From: Bacillota bacterium
GTDB taxonomy: Bacteria; Bacillota; Clostridia; CAKSNL01; HGM11501
Length of the DNA: 37,821 bases
Assembly: GCA_030705805.1 (NCBI GenBank)
Contig: JAUZPY010000008.1
Span: 1-37,821 of the forward strand
Direction: 5' to 3'
This document shows, piece after piece, positions 30,989-37,625 of the stretch. The position numbers and the translations under genes are program-made. Within the stretch, counting starts at the first letter, position 1, and each line of letters begins with the position of its first letter. Under the pieces are notes generated by a model. The model was not told the origin of the DNA and made no database searches. It saw nothing but the letters and a program-made list of their open reading frames with translations.

Positions 30989-32455
30989 ATGGGAAAAATA
31001 ACCGGATTTTTAGAATATGATAGAAATAATAACGAGTCTTATTCTCCAAAGTTACGTATTAAAAACTTTAATGAATTTCATACACCTCTTTCTGTTAGTG
31101 AAAGGCAAGAACAGGGTGCCAGATGCATGAATTGTGGTGTTCCCTTATGTCAATCTGCCATTAAATTAAAAGGTATGGTAACCGGTTGCCCACTCCATAA
31201 TCTCATTCCTGAATGGAATGATTGTATTTATACCGGTAACTATACACATGCATTGTCAAGATTACTAAAAACAAGCAGTTTCCCCGAATTTACCGGCAGA
31301 GTTTGCCCAGCACTTTGTGAAAAAGCTTGTATCTGTGGTCTAAATGGGGATCCGGTAACTGTTAGAGAAAATGAATTATTTATTATTGAAACGGCTTTTG
31401 CAGAGGGAGATATGACACCCAGACCTCCCTATGTGCGTACTGATAAGCAAATCGCTGTCATAGGCAGCGGCCCTTCAGGTCTTGCAGTTGCAGATAAGCT
31501 CAACAAACGTGGACATAATGTAACTGTGTTTGAAAAATCTGACCGTATCGGCGGCTTGCTTATGTACGGAATTCCTAATATGAAGCTTGAAAAGCACATT
31601 ATTGACCGCCGTGTAGAGCTAATGAAAGCAGAGGGCGTTATCTTTATTACAAGTGCGGACATCGGTAATACCATTCCCGCTGAAGAAATTCTTGATAAAT
31701 TTGATGCTGTTGCTCTTTGCTGCGGTGCAAAACAGCCAAGAGATTTAAAGGTTATAAACAGAGAGGCTTCCGGAGTATACTTTGCAGTTGACTTCTTAAC
31801 TTCCACAACTAAAAGTCTTTTAGATAATGAGCTGAAAGAAGGTTCCTATATTTCAGCAAAAGATAAGAATGTCATTATTGTTGGCGGCGGCGACACAGGA
31901 AATGACTGTGTAGGTACCTGTATACGCCACGGCTGTAAGTCAGTAACACAAATTGAAATGCTGCCAAAGGCTCCTGATACCAGAAGTTCTGACAATCCCT
32001 GGCCGGAATGGCCAAAAATTTGTAAAACGGATTATGGTCAGGAAGAATATATTGCAAATTATGGTTCCGACCCCCGTATTTATGAAACAACAGTAAAAGA
32101 ACTGATTTCCGAAGACGGAAAGTTGTCAGCGGTAAAAACAGTAGAAGTAGCTTTTAAGGATGGTAAACTTTCAGAGGTAGAAGGTTCTGAAAAACTATTA
32201 AAAGCAGATATGCTTCTTATTGCCGCAGGATTTATCGGATGCGAAAATTATGTTACAAACGCCTTTGGTGTTGAGTTAACAGCAAGAAATGTTGTATCAA
32301 GTCCGGAAGGAACATATAAAACCAATGTAGATAAAGTATTTACAGCGGGAGATATGCACCGCGGTCAATCCCTTGTTGTTTGGGCAATTGCAGAAGGCAG
32401 AGCTTGCGCAAAGGAAATTGACGAATACCTTATGGGCTATACGAATATGGAATAA
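30989..32455 (+). CDS. gltD: Glutamate synthase small subunit (GOGAT beta)
   Basis: GltD oxidises NADPH and passes electrons to GltB. The 488-residue protein has N-terminal cysteine clusters for two 4Fe-4S centres (CMNCGVPLC and GCPLHN near 46-70; CPALCEKACICG near 106-117). It then has an FAD-binding Rossmann loop, AVIGSGPSGLAVADKL, near 155, and a second nucleotide loop, IIVGGGDTGNDCVGT, near 295 for NADPH. The C-terminal GDMHRGQSLVVWAIAEGR is the flavin-contact stretch. AGGAGG precedes the start. It is the last gene before a strong terminator. Confidence 0.97.
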   Translation: MGKITGFLEYDRNNNESYSPKLRIKNFNEFHTPLSVSERQEQGARCMNCGVPLCQSAIKLKGMVTGCPLHNLIPEWNDCIYTGNYTHALSRLLKTSSFPEFTGRVCPALCEKACICGLNGDPVTVRENELFIIETAFAEGDMTPRPPYVRTDKQIAVIGSGPSGLAVADKLNKRGHNVTVFEKSDRIGGLLMYGIPNMKLEKHIIDRRVELMKAEGVIFITSADIGNTIPAEEILDKFDAVALCCGAKQPRDLKVINREASGVYFAVDFLTSTTKSLLDNELKEGSYISAKDKNVIIVGGGDTGNDCVGTCIRHGCKSVTQIEMLPKAPDTRSSDNPWPEWPKICKTDYGQEEYIANYGSDPRIYETTVKELISEDGKLSAVKTVEVAFKDGKLSEVEGSEKLLKADMLLIAAGFIGCENYVTNAFGVELTARNVVSSPEGTYKTNVDKVFTAGDMHRGQSLVVWAIAEGRACAKEIDEYLMGYTNME

Positions 32456-32458
32456 TAA

Positions 32459-32498
32459 AAACAGCACTGCTTAAATCGGGTTTAAGCAGTGCTGTTTT
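32459..32498 (+). terminator. Strong intrinsic terminator after gltD
   Basis: A 17-bp perfect stem (32459-32475 with 32481-32497) closes a 5-base loop (TCGGG), starting 4 bases after the gltD stop. The 3' arm ends in TTTT. It should end the glnN/asnB-gltB-gltD transcript. Confidence 0.93.
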
Positions 32499-33054
32499 AC
32501 TTGTAAGGCTTTCATGCCTGCAATTTAAGAAAACGCCCTTAAAATGCCCTTGTAATTCTAATTTTAAACAACTTGTATAACTACTATTAGACCTGTCCGC
32601 TAATCCAGTCGCGAGCGGATTATTGAGGATTTTTTCTGTCGGTTGGTGTAGATGTGTTCTGCCAACACTTCGTGCATTGGCGGGGTCCTAAACGGGCGAC
32701 GCGTTGGAAAAAGACAAATTCTCGCAGATTTCTCGCAGATTTTTGTCTTGCGCTGCAAGATAAAAAATCTTGCTTACATCTCGCTTTGCGAGACAGAAAA
32801 TCTTGCTTATGCTGCCATGAATAGGTTAGCAGGCAATCTAACTATGATAAGATTAAACTATATAAAAGTTATAAAATTGTATTGATATACATGTGGACTA
32901 AAAAATAGAAAACCAAAATTCAATGTGATATAATAACTTTACCGTGAGCGAAGCGAAGCGGAAAGTTATTTCCTATGTTAAAAAGTAAATTACGGAGTAA
33001 TTTATGATATAAAACTATACACAAAAAGGAATTTAATTTTCTATGAATATACCA
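32499..33054. repeat. Non-coding, repeat-rich stretch between gltD and the tRNA genes
   Basis: No gene is convincing here. The stretch has many short repeats. A TCCGCT/AGCGGA hairpin (32596-32619) competes with TAATCC/GGATTA (32601-32622). A GCCAACAC/GTG..TTGGC hairpin lies near 32660-32683. TTCTCGCAGAT occurs twice in tandem (32719-32740), framed by 8-bp inverted arms AAGACAAA and TTTGTCTT (32711-32718, 32742-32749). Further hairpins are TCTTGC/GCAAGA and CTCGC/GCGAG (32746-32793). AAATCTTGCTTA recurs about 33 bases apart. A TAACTTT/AAAGTTA hairpin with GCGAA repeats lies at 32935-32969. It may be the debris of a small mobile element. Confidence 0.6.
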
Positions 33055-33083
33055 TTGACAAATTGAGCTAAAAATGCTATAAT
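33055..33083 (+). promoter_or_regulatory. Promoter of the tRNA-Ser genes
   Basis: TTGACA (33055-33060) and TATAAT (33078-33083) with a 17-base spacer form a full consensus promoter about 20 bases before the first tRNA. One transcript probably covers both tRNA genes up to the terminator at 33357-33387. Confidence 0.92.
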
Positions 33084-33102
33084 ACATTTCGTGACTTAAT
33101 AC

Positions 33103-33189
33103 GGAGAGGTGTCCGAGTGGTTTAAGGAGCTAGTCTTGAAAACTAGTGATCCGAAAGGACCGTGGGTTCGAATCCCACCTTCTCCGCCA
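33103..33189 (+). tRNA. tRNA-Ser (UGA anticodon)
   Basis: The acceptor arm GGAGAGG pairs with CTTCTCC, and the discriminator is G with CCA encoded (33187-33189). The anticodon stem CTAGT/ACTAG closes the loop CTTGAAA, giving anticodon TGA. A long variable arm (GATCCGAAAGGACC type) marks class II tRNA-Ser, and the T loop is GGTTCGAATCC. It reads UCA-family codons. Confidence 0.97.
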
Positions 33190-33240
33190 TACGACTACTC
33201 TTAAATTTAATATAGATTTTCATTGCTACGCAATGCTTGT

Positions 33241-33332
33241 GGAGAAGTACTCAAGTAGGTCGAAGAGGCGCCCCTGCTAAGGGTGTAGGTCGGGAAACCG
33301 GCGCGAGAGTTCGAATCTCTCCTTCTCCGCCA
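33241..33332 (+). tRNA. tRNA-Ser (GCU anticodon)
   Basis: The acceptor arm GGAGAAG pairs perfectly with CTTCTCC, followed by G and an encoded CCA. The anticodon loop CTGCTAA inside a CGCCC/GGGTG stem gives anticodon GCT, reading AGC and AGU. The long variable arm (TAGGTCGGGAAACCGGC type) is as expected for serine. It lies 51 bp after the first tRNA-Ser with no promoter between. Confidence 0.97.
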
Positions 33333-33356
33333 CCCATATGCACAATTGCATATGAG

Positions 33357-33387
33357 AAAAACCACGGCTATTAAGCCGTGGTTTTTT
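33357..33387 (+). terminator. Terminator of the tRNA-Ser unit
   Basis: A 13-bp perfect stem (33357-33369 with 33374-33386) with a 4-base loop ends in TTTTTT. An 8-bp perfect inverted repeat just before it (33335-33342 with 33347-33354) may act as a tRNA 3'-processing hairpin. Confidence 0.93.
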
Positions 33388-33422
33388 GTTGCAAAAAAAT
33401 AAAAGTCATTGCCGCCTGCAAC

Positions 33423-33656
33423 ATGAATGCGAGGTGCGAAAATATGCAAAGAAAAATCGTTTATGATATTACACCGCCCAAAATAGCAACCGCTGACCAA
33501 TGGGCAAAATAACCAATAGAAAGTTCGTGTGATAAATTGTTGAGGCATTTGTTTAAAATGATATCATTAGATCTCATTAAGCTCAAAGTTTGTCAACTGA
33601 GAGGAAATGATACAAGGGAAATGATTTTGCAGATTATTGCGGCAAATGTAAAATAA
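33423..33656 (+). pseudogene. Possible decayed small reading frame
   Basis: A single frame runs 78 codons from ATG at 33423 to TAA at 33654-33656 and is broken only by one TAA at 33511-33513. The first part ends ...TADQWAK and the second ends ...ILQIIAANVK. There is no clear ribosome binding site. I do not recognise the protein. The frame could be a gene remnant left by an insertion next to the tRNA genes, or chance. Confidence 0.25.
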
Positions 33657-33686
33657 TTTGTTAAAGGCAGTTGCATATACAGATTT

Positions 33687-33715
33687 TTGCACACCTCTAT
33701 ATGTTACAATAATAG
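33687..33715 (+). promoter_or_regulatory. Likely promoter of the ankyrin lipoprotein gene
   Basis: TTGCAC (33687-33692) is followed after 17 bases by TAATAG (33710-33715). The match is moderate. The ATTTTTGCACACCT stretch around it resembles sequences in the next two intergenic regions of this block. Confidence 0.5.
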
Positions 33716-33740
33716 AAAATTATTTTAGGAGATGTGTGGA

Positions 33741-34784
33741 ATGAAAAAAATGTTCATGGTTTTATGTGTAGCAATGGCGCTTTTAACGGCGTGTTCGGTG
33801 CAAAATGATTTGATTTCCGCTATAAAAAACGGTGACGAAAAAGCCGTAGTCACAGCAATTGAAAAGAACGCTGATGTGAATTTGGCTGATACAGATGGCA
33901 ATGTGCCAATTATTATTGCGGTAGAAAAAGGAAATGTTGAGCTTGTTAAGTTGCTTTTGAAAAATGGTGCAAACCCAAATGTTCTTAGTGCAAACGGGCG
34001 AGAGTTGATTGGAATTTGCTTTGATAAATTTTCTACCAATGACATATTTGAACTCATTAAATTAGGTATCAAAAAGGACGAAGCAGAGCTTGTAAAGCTT
34101 GCGGAACAATCGAAAAGATATGACTTTTTAACAAAATACTATGCTGATGCAAATAATTTTGAAAATATAATCAAATATGCTGATTTGGCTTTAGAACAAA
34201 ATAAAGATGATTATTTATCTCTTTGCTTATCCGCAGATGCTTATGTTGTGCGTGCTAAGAACACAGAGGATTTACAGCAAAAAATAAATTATTCTAAAAA
34301 GGCACTTGATATTTACAACTCGGCTATTGCAATTAACGAAAACGCTCCAATTTCATCAAAAGAGGTCGCACAAGTTATTTTGACGAGTTCGCAAAAGGAA
34401 ATTGAAAATATCAGATTAGCGGAAGAAGCAAAAAAAGCCGAAGAAATAAGAAAAACGGCTGAAACTAAGCAACCTCAGGTAGCAAGCACTCAGCCAAATA
34501 AAGTAACTCCCCCACCAAAGGCATCACAACCTACAATAACGCAAACAGAACCTAAAGTAGAGAAAACTTGGACATACACTCGTTGGGCAGAGCAGGGAGC
34601 GGTTATTACAAAAAATGACCCTAAATCTGCTGTGTTTAGTTATAAAAAGAAGTGCGACGCGTGTGGCAATGTAGAAAACGGGTCAACAACTACTGGCTCA
34701 TCAGGTGTTAATTCGAGCTTTACTTGTACGAAATGCAAAAACAAGCAGAAAATCGTTATTAAAAGCAAGGTTACATCAGACTGA
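33741..34784 (+). CDS. Ankyrin-repeat lipoprotein with C-terminal zinc ribbon
   Basis: This predicted surface lipoprotein has 347 residues. The start at 33741 is preferred over an ATG at 33732 because AGGAG directly abuts the earlier one. A signal peptide (MKKMFMVL...) ends in a lipobox LTAC with Cys18. About residues 21-95 form two to three ankyrin repeats (ADVNLADTDGNVPIIIAVEKG, then VELVKLLLKNGANPN). The middle is helical and TPR-like, followed by a charged helix and a Pro/Thr/Gln-rich linker (about 240-285). A zinc ribbon with Cys305, Cys308, Cys329 and Cys332 (CDAC and CTKC) lies near the C-terminus. The architecture suggests an extracellular binding protein; no enzyme motif is seen. A zinc ribbon on an exported protein is uncommon. 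Confidence 0.85.
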   Translation: MKKMFMVLCVAMALLTACSVQNDLISAIKNGDEKAVVTAIEKNADVNLADTDGNVPIIIAVEKGNVELVKLLLKNGANPNVLSANGRELIGICFDKFSTNDIFELIKLGIKKDEAELVKLAEQSKRYDFLTKYYADANNFENIIKYADLALEQNKDDYLSLCLSADAYVVRAKNTEDLQQKINYSKKALDIYNSAIAINENAPISSKEVAQVILTSSQKEIENIRLAEEAKKAEEIRKTAETKQPQVASTQPNKVTPPPKASQPTITQTEPKVEKTWTYTRWAEQGAVITKNDPKSAVFSYKKKCDACGNVENGSTTTGSSGVNSSFTCTKCKNKQKIVIKSKVTSD

Positions 34785-34827
34785 TACAAATTTTTGCTCA
34801 CCTATACATATTTTCGTATAGGTCATA

Positions 34828-34856
34828 TTTACAAGTTTTGTATAAGGGTGTATAAT
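34828..34856 (+). promoter_or_regulatory. Promoter before the membrane zinc-ribbon gene
   Basis: TTTACA (34828-34833), a 17-base spacer and TATAAT (34851-34856). The spacer resembles that of the promoter at 35771-35799 base for base over much of its length (AGTyTTGT...GGTG). An 8-bp inverted repeat (ACCTATAC/GTATAGGT, 34800-34823) lies just upstream and may end the previous transcript weakly. Confidence 0.75.
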
Positions 34857-34882
34857 AAAATAAAAAATGTGGGGGTGCTATA

Positions 34883-35275
34883 ATGGATTATCTGCCTTGG
34901 ATTATAGGATTTGTTTTATTTATTATCGTAATATCGTTTCTTTCATCACATTTCAACAGAATAAAATGCCCTAACTGCAAAAAAAGAAACTGTCTTGAAA
35001 TAAAAAGAGAGGAAATATCACGCCAACAAGTTATGTTTGAGGAAGAAGAGATTATTAAACATGTAGAAAGAAAGGACGGATTGTATGGCGGTGCACAAGA
35101 AGCATACGCAAAATTGAAATCACAGGTTGGTGCACAAGACAGCACAACCATACGAAAATACAAAGTACCAGGCGAACGGATATATTACAAGGTAACATAC
35201 AAATGTAACAATTGTAGTGATACCTTTACAGGAAATGTTTATGTGGATAATAGACCTCCTACAGTCAGAGGTTGA
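34883..35275 (+). CDS. Small membrane-anchored zinc-ribbon protein, function unknown
   Basis: This 130-residue protein has one N-terminal membrane helix (about 7-22). The soluble part has two cysteine pairs, Cys29-Cys32 (CPNC, with Cys37 nearby) and Cys108-Cys111 (CNNC), which could form a split zinc ribbon. Between them lies a charged stretch (REEISRQQVMFEEEE) and a beta-rich segment (ERIYYKVTYKC). By the positive-inside rule (HFNRIK after the helix) the ribbon domain should face the cytoplasm. GGGGGTG lies before the start. I do not recognise a named family. Its neighbours also carry CxxC ribbons. Confidence 0.75.
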   Translation: MDYLPWIIGFVLFIIVISFLSSHFNRIKCPNCKKRNCLEIKREEISRQQVMFEEEEIIKHVERKDGLYGGAQEAYAKLKSQVGAQDSTTIRKYKVPGERIYYKVTYKCNNCSDTFTGNVYVDNRPPTVRG

Positions 35276-35353
35276 TTTATCTTACGATATATTCTATGGG
35301 GGTTGGATTAGTTATAATAAAGAATATTCAAATAAAAAATAGGAGGTTGCGAA

Positions 35354-35671
35354 ATGGGTAAAGTTTATAGTGGTTCTTCGGGTTGCAATTGTGTGGGGCG
35401 GGTAGAAGGCACAAAGATTTATAGCGGTTCTTCAGGTTACAATTGTGTTGGTAGGATAGACGGTGGAAAAGTTTATAGCGGTTCTTCAGGTTACAATTGC
35501 GTAGGCAGGGTAGAAAACGGTAAAATATATCGTGGTTCATCTGGCTACACCTGTATAGGCAGGGTAGAAAACGGGAAAGTTTATAGCGGCTCGTCAGGGT
35601 ATACCTGCGTAGGCAGAGTGGAAGATGGACTGACCAGCGGAGGCGCAGCAGCGTTATTGTTATTATTGTAA
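35354..35671 (+). CDS. Protein of five 18-residue repeats, possibly beta-flower-like
   Basis: This 105-residue protein consists of MG, five near-identical 18-residue units (residues 3-92) and a short tail, LTSGGAAALLLLL. The unit is roughly K-[VI]-Y-S-G-S-S-G-Y-[NT]-C-[VI]-G-R-[VI]-E-N-G, with one cysteine per repeat (two in the first). The pattern of short strand, turn and strand ending in IGRV is like the repeat of bacterial four- or five-fold beta-flower proteins, which close into a small radial fold. That link is from memory and not proven here. AGGAGG precedes the start. At DNA level the 54-bp units (35360-35629) differ mostly at silent sites, so the repeat protein has been kept under selection. 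Confidence 0.75.
   Translation: MGKVYSGSSGCNCVGRVEGTKIYSGSSGYNCVGRIDGGKVYSGSSGYNCVGRVENGKIYRGSSGYTCIGRVENGKVYSGSSGYTCVGRVEDGLTSGGAAALLLLL
35360..35629 (+). repeat. Five coding tandem repeats of 54 bp
   Basis: Five contiguous 54-bp units encode the 18-residue repeats of the surrounding gene. Units are similar but not identical, with many third-position changes. They have no spacers and are therefore not a CRISPR array. Confidence 0.93.
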
Positions 35672-35719
35672 TAATGGGATTTCTACATATGCCAAGTATG
35701 TGTCCCAAAAAACCTTGAC

Positions 35720-35747
35720 AAAAATCTGCACACCTGTGCAGATTTTT
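35720..35747. terminator. Palindromic terminator after the repeat-protein gene
   Basis: A 13-position perfect dyad (35720-35732 with 35735-35747) gives a tight hairpin whose 3' arm ends in TTTTT. Its ATTTTTG edge resembles the sequence before the lipoprotein gene. It could work on both strands. Confidence 0.75.
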
Positions 35748-35770
35748 GTATATGTAGATATGATATTATA

Positions 35771-35799
35771 TTTGCAAGTCTTGTTATATGGTGTATGAT
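35771..35799 (+). promoter_or_regulatory. Promoter of the CxxC / UDG-like genes
   Basis: TTTGCA (35771-35776), a 17-base spacer and TATGAT (35794-35799). Transcription should begin near 35806. This argues that the next gene starts at the ATG at 35835 (after AAAGGAG) and not at 35808, which would leave almost no leader. Confidence 0.75.
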
Positions 35800-35834
35800 T
35801 TCAAGAAATGATACGCAAAGGAGTGCTGGCTCTC

Positions 35835-36176
35835 ATGCTAACGATAGGTCCGTTTTTCTATATTGATGGAAAATTTTTAACTCATAAAATTTCTGTGGAA
35901 CAAGGCGATGTTCGTGGCGACAGGATTGATAATCCTTATTCCCACGAAAAACTATATGATGATAATTATAGTAGCGGTGATTATATCAATGTGCCACGAG
36001 GACGAGTAATTTGGGATAGTGAAAATAACAGGACAATAATTTATATTGATACTTGCATCGAAAAAGTCGATGGAGCAGTTAAGGAAATTGCCAAGGCTTT
36101 TGGTTTGACAGATTATTTGGTAGAACACGATGAACACTATGTTTGCCCAAATTGTATGAGAAACATTTGGGAATAA
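35835..36176 (+). CDS. Small conserved-looking protein of unknown function with C-terminal CxxC
   Basis: This 113-residue protein begins MLTIGPFFYIDGK if the start is placed at 35835, where AAAGGAG (35817-35823) lies at workable spacing. A longer reading from 35808 would begin at the predicted transcription start. The protein has an N-terminal strand region, a Tyr/Asp-rich middle (SHEKLYDDNYSSGDYINVPRG), then RGRVIWDSENNRTIIYIDTC and a helix (VKEIAKAFGL), and ends in CPNC. The end resembles half a zinc site. I recognise no enzyme. It is followed after 23 bp by the first UDG-like gene and is probably co-transcribed with it. Confidence 0.65.
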   Translation: MLTIGPFFYIDGKFLTHKISVEQGDVRGDRIDNPYSHEKLYDDNYSSGDYINVPRGRVIWDSENNRTIIYIDTCIEKVDGAVKEIAKAFGLTDYLVEHDEHYVCPNCMRNIWE

Positions 36177-36199
36177 AATAAAAACATGGAGGTAATGAA

Positions 36200-36958
36200 A
36201 TGAATATCAGCAACATAAATAATTTGAATGAGCTTTTTATTGCTTGGAAAGAATTTCAAACGAACGATGGTCTATATAATGTATTAAATAAATATTGCCA
36301 AAATATCGCACCAAACGCATTTGCAAGCGATGGTATAGTTGATGATGTTGTGTATAGCAATTGTGGTTTCCATGTTCTTTATGTTATGAGCGAAAGTAAT
36401 GCAGATGAGTCTGTTAAAGGAGTTGAAAACCAATCTGAATGGGATTTAAATAATGAATTTATAAGTTTTTCAGATGGAGGAAAAGATTGGCCACAGAGGC
36501 TTAAAACAAAAATTTGTGAAATGCAAAGAATTATACTCAAAACCGAAACAGGTATAGACGTTGGTATTCGTGAGGCTGCTAAAACTATTGCTGTTATGAA
36601 TTTGAATAAGCGTGGTGGCGGAAAGCAAATTTCTCGTTCATACTTTGAAGAGTATTTCAAACCATATGTTGAAAAACACACTGATTTTATAAAAAGAGAG
36701 GTTGAAATAATAAATCCTGATTTAATTATTTGGTGTGGCACAAATACTTATTCGTTAAAAGGATATGTAGTGCCGGATATATATACAAGAAAAACTTTTC
36801 TTATGTGGCATCCATCATATACACGGATTTCAAAAAATCATCCACAATCTAAAAACTGCATCAGCGAAGATGCCACACACAATGCCATAATAAGGAAATA
36901 TATAGCAGAGTTTGAAATGAGGTATCATAAATACATTAATCGGTACATCAATGTTTAA
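36200..36958 (+). CDS. Uracil-DNA-glycosylase-like fold protein (first of two)
   Basis: This 252-residue protein has features of the UDG superfamily fold. A hydrophobic strand ends in a short active-site-like loop (FHVLYVMSES at 57-66), followed by a strand with an Asn (TIAVMNLNKRGG at 129-140). Then come NPDLIIWCG at 172-180 and a late HPSY at 204-207, where UDGs carry the HPSP-type motif. The residues at the first motif differ from catalytic family consensus (GEAPG or GQDPYH), so base excision is not assured. GGAGG precedes the start. The next gene has the same motif order, so the two may be distant paralogues working together. Confidence 0.6.
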   Translation: MNISNINNLNELFIAWKEFQTNDGLYNVLNKYCQNIAPNAFASDGIVDDVVYSNCGFHVLYVMSESNADESVKGVENQSEWDLNNEFISFSDGGKDWPQRLKTKICEMQRIILKTETGIDVGIREAAKTIAVMNLNKRGGGKQISRSYFEEYFKPYVEKHTDFIKREVEIINPDLIIWCGTNTYSLKGYVVPDIYTRKTFLMWHPSYTRISKNHPQSKNCISEDATHNAIIRKYIAEFEMRYHKYINRYINV

Positions 36959-36967
36959 TATAATCGA

Positions 36968-36996
36968 TTGGACAAAGTCGTTGATTTTAGTATAGT
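36968..36996 (+). promoter_or_regulatory. Possible promoter before the second UDG-like gene
   Basis: TTGGAC (36968-36973), a 17-base spacer and TATAGT (36991-36996), with GGAGG at 37010-37014 before the start at 37024. The -35 match is partial. Confidence 0.5.
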
Positions 36997-37023
36997 ATCA
37001 TTATAAAATGGAGGAATCAATAA

Positions 37024-37623
37024 ATGTATCGGTATTCTGATAATGTGAAGTTTATGCCATACGTCGGAGCTTATTATACCACATCAAATGTAAAAGTGAT
37101 GTTGCTTGGCGAATCCCACTATGCACATTCAATGGAAGCATATAATAACTTTACGATTGATGTGGTAGAACGTTACATCAAGATGGGCGATAATCCGAAA
37201 TTTTTCAACGGAATTTTAAGAACATTGTACGGAGAAATAAGTGACCGCGAAGCTCAATTTCAGAATATATGTTTCTATAATTATATTCAAGAGTTTGTAG
37301 GAGAACATCACAACGATAAAAAAACTAATAAAATGTGGATTGATGCACAGCCTGCATTTTTAAGTGTTCTTGAAGAATTACAGCCTGATGCGGTTATTTG
37401 TTTCGGTAAAACTATGTATAATGAATTGCCCCCTGGTGGAAAAGCGGGAGCAACATATACTGCTGAAGAAACAACTATTCGTTCATGGATATACACAGCA
37501 AAAAAAGAAATTCCTATCTTTTGCGTAACCCACCCATCATACATAGGCGGTTTTAATGCAGAGAAGTTTCATAATGTAATTAAAGAAATTCCTGTTTTTC
37601 AAAATTTTTTATATGGTGAATAA
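37024..37623 (+). CDS. Uracil-DNA-glycosylase-like fold protein (second of two)
   Basis: This 199-residue protein also follows the UDG-like motif order. VKVMLLGESHY at 23-33 sits at the first active-site loop, NICFYNYIQEF at 81-91 includes the expected Asn, LQPDAVICFG at 119-128 is the core strand, and THPSY at 169-173 matches the late His-Pro-Ser motif. GESHY recalls family 4/5-type GExPG loops but is not identical, so the substrate is uncertain. It follows the first UDG-like gene by 65 bp and precedes the WYL-type regulator by 2 bp, which suggests co-transcription with the regulator. Confidence 0.65.
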   Translation: MYRYSDNVKFMPYVGAYYTTSNVKVMLLGESHYAHSMEAYNNFTIDVVERYIKMGDNPKFFNGILRTLYGEISDREAQFQNICFYNYIQEFVGEHHNDKKTNKMWIDAQPAFLSVLEELQPDAVICFGKTMYNELPPGGKAGATYTAEETTIRSWIYTAKKEIPIFCVTHPSYIGGFNAEKFHNVIKEIPVFQNFLYGE

Positions 37624-37625
37624 AT

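Larger units (their letters stand above)
33388..33740. other. Spacer between the tRNA unit and the accessory genes
   Basis: This ~350-bp stretch holds no intact gene. It contains the possible decayed reading frame at 33423-33656 and, at its end, the promoter-like pair before the lipoprotein gene. I see no integrase, transposase or duplicated tRNA 3' end that would prove an integration site. Confidence 0.5.

Noticed and set aside
32652-32885. 77-codon plus-strand frame before the tRNA genes
   Set aside because: It is made of the local short repeats, has no ribosome binding site and resembles no protein.
33103-33332. The tRNA-Ser genes as a proven attachment site
   Set aside because: No integrase and no distant copy of the tRNA 3' end are visible in the window; the similar 3' ends of the two tRNAs are explained by both being tRNA-Ser.
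33207-33548. Minus-strand open frame of 113 codons across the tRNA region
   Set aside because: It runs antisense through tRNA-Ser (GCU) and its terminator and has no ribosome binding site.
35360-35629. Tandem 54-bp units that might suggest a CRISPR array
   Set aside because: The units are contiguous without unique spacers, keep one reading frame and encode near-identical 18-residue repeats.
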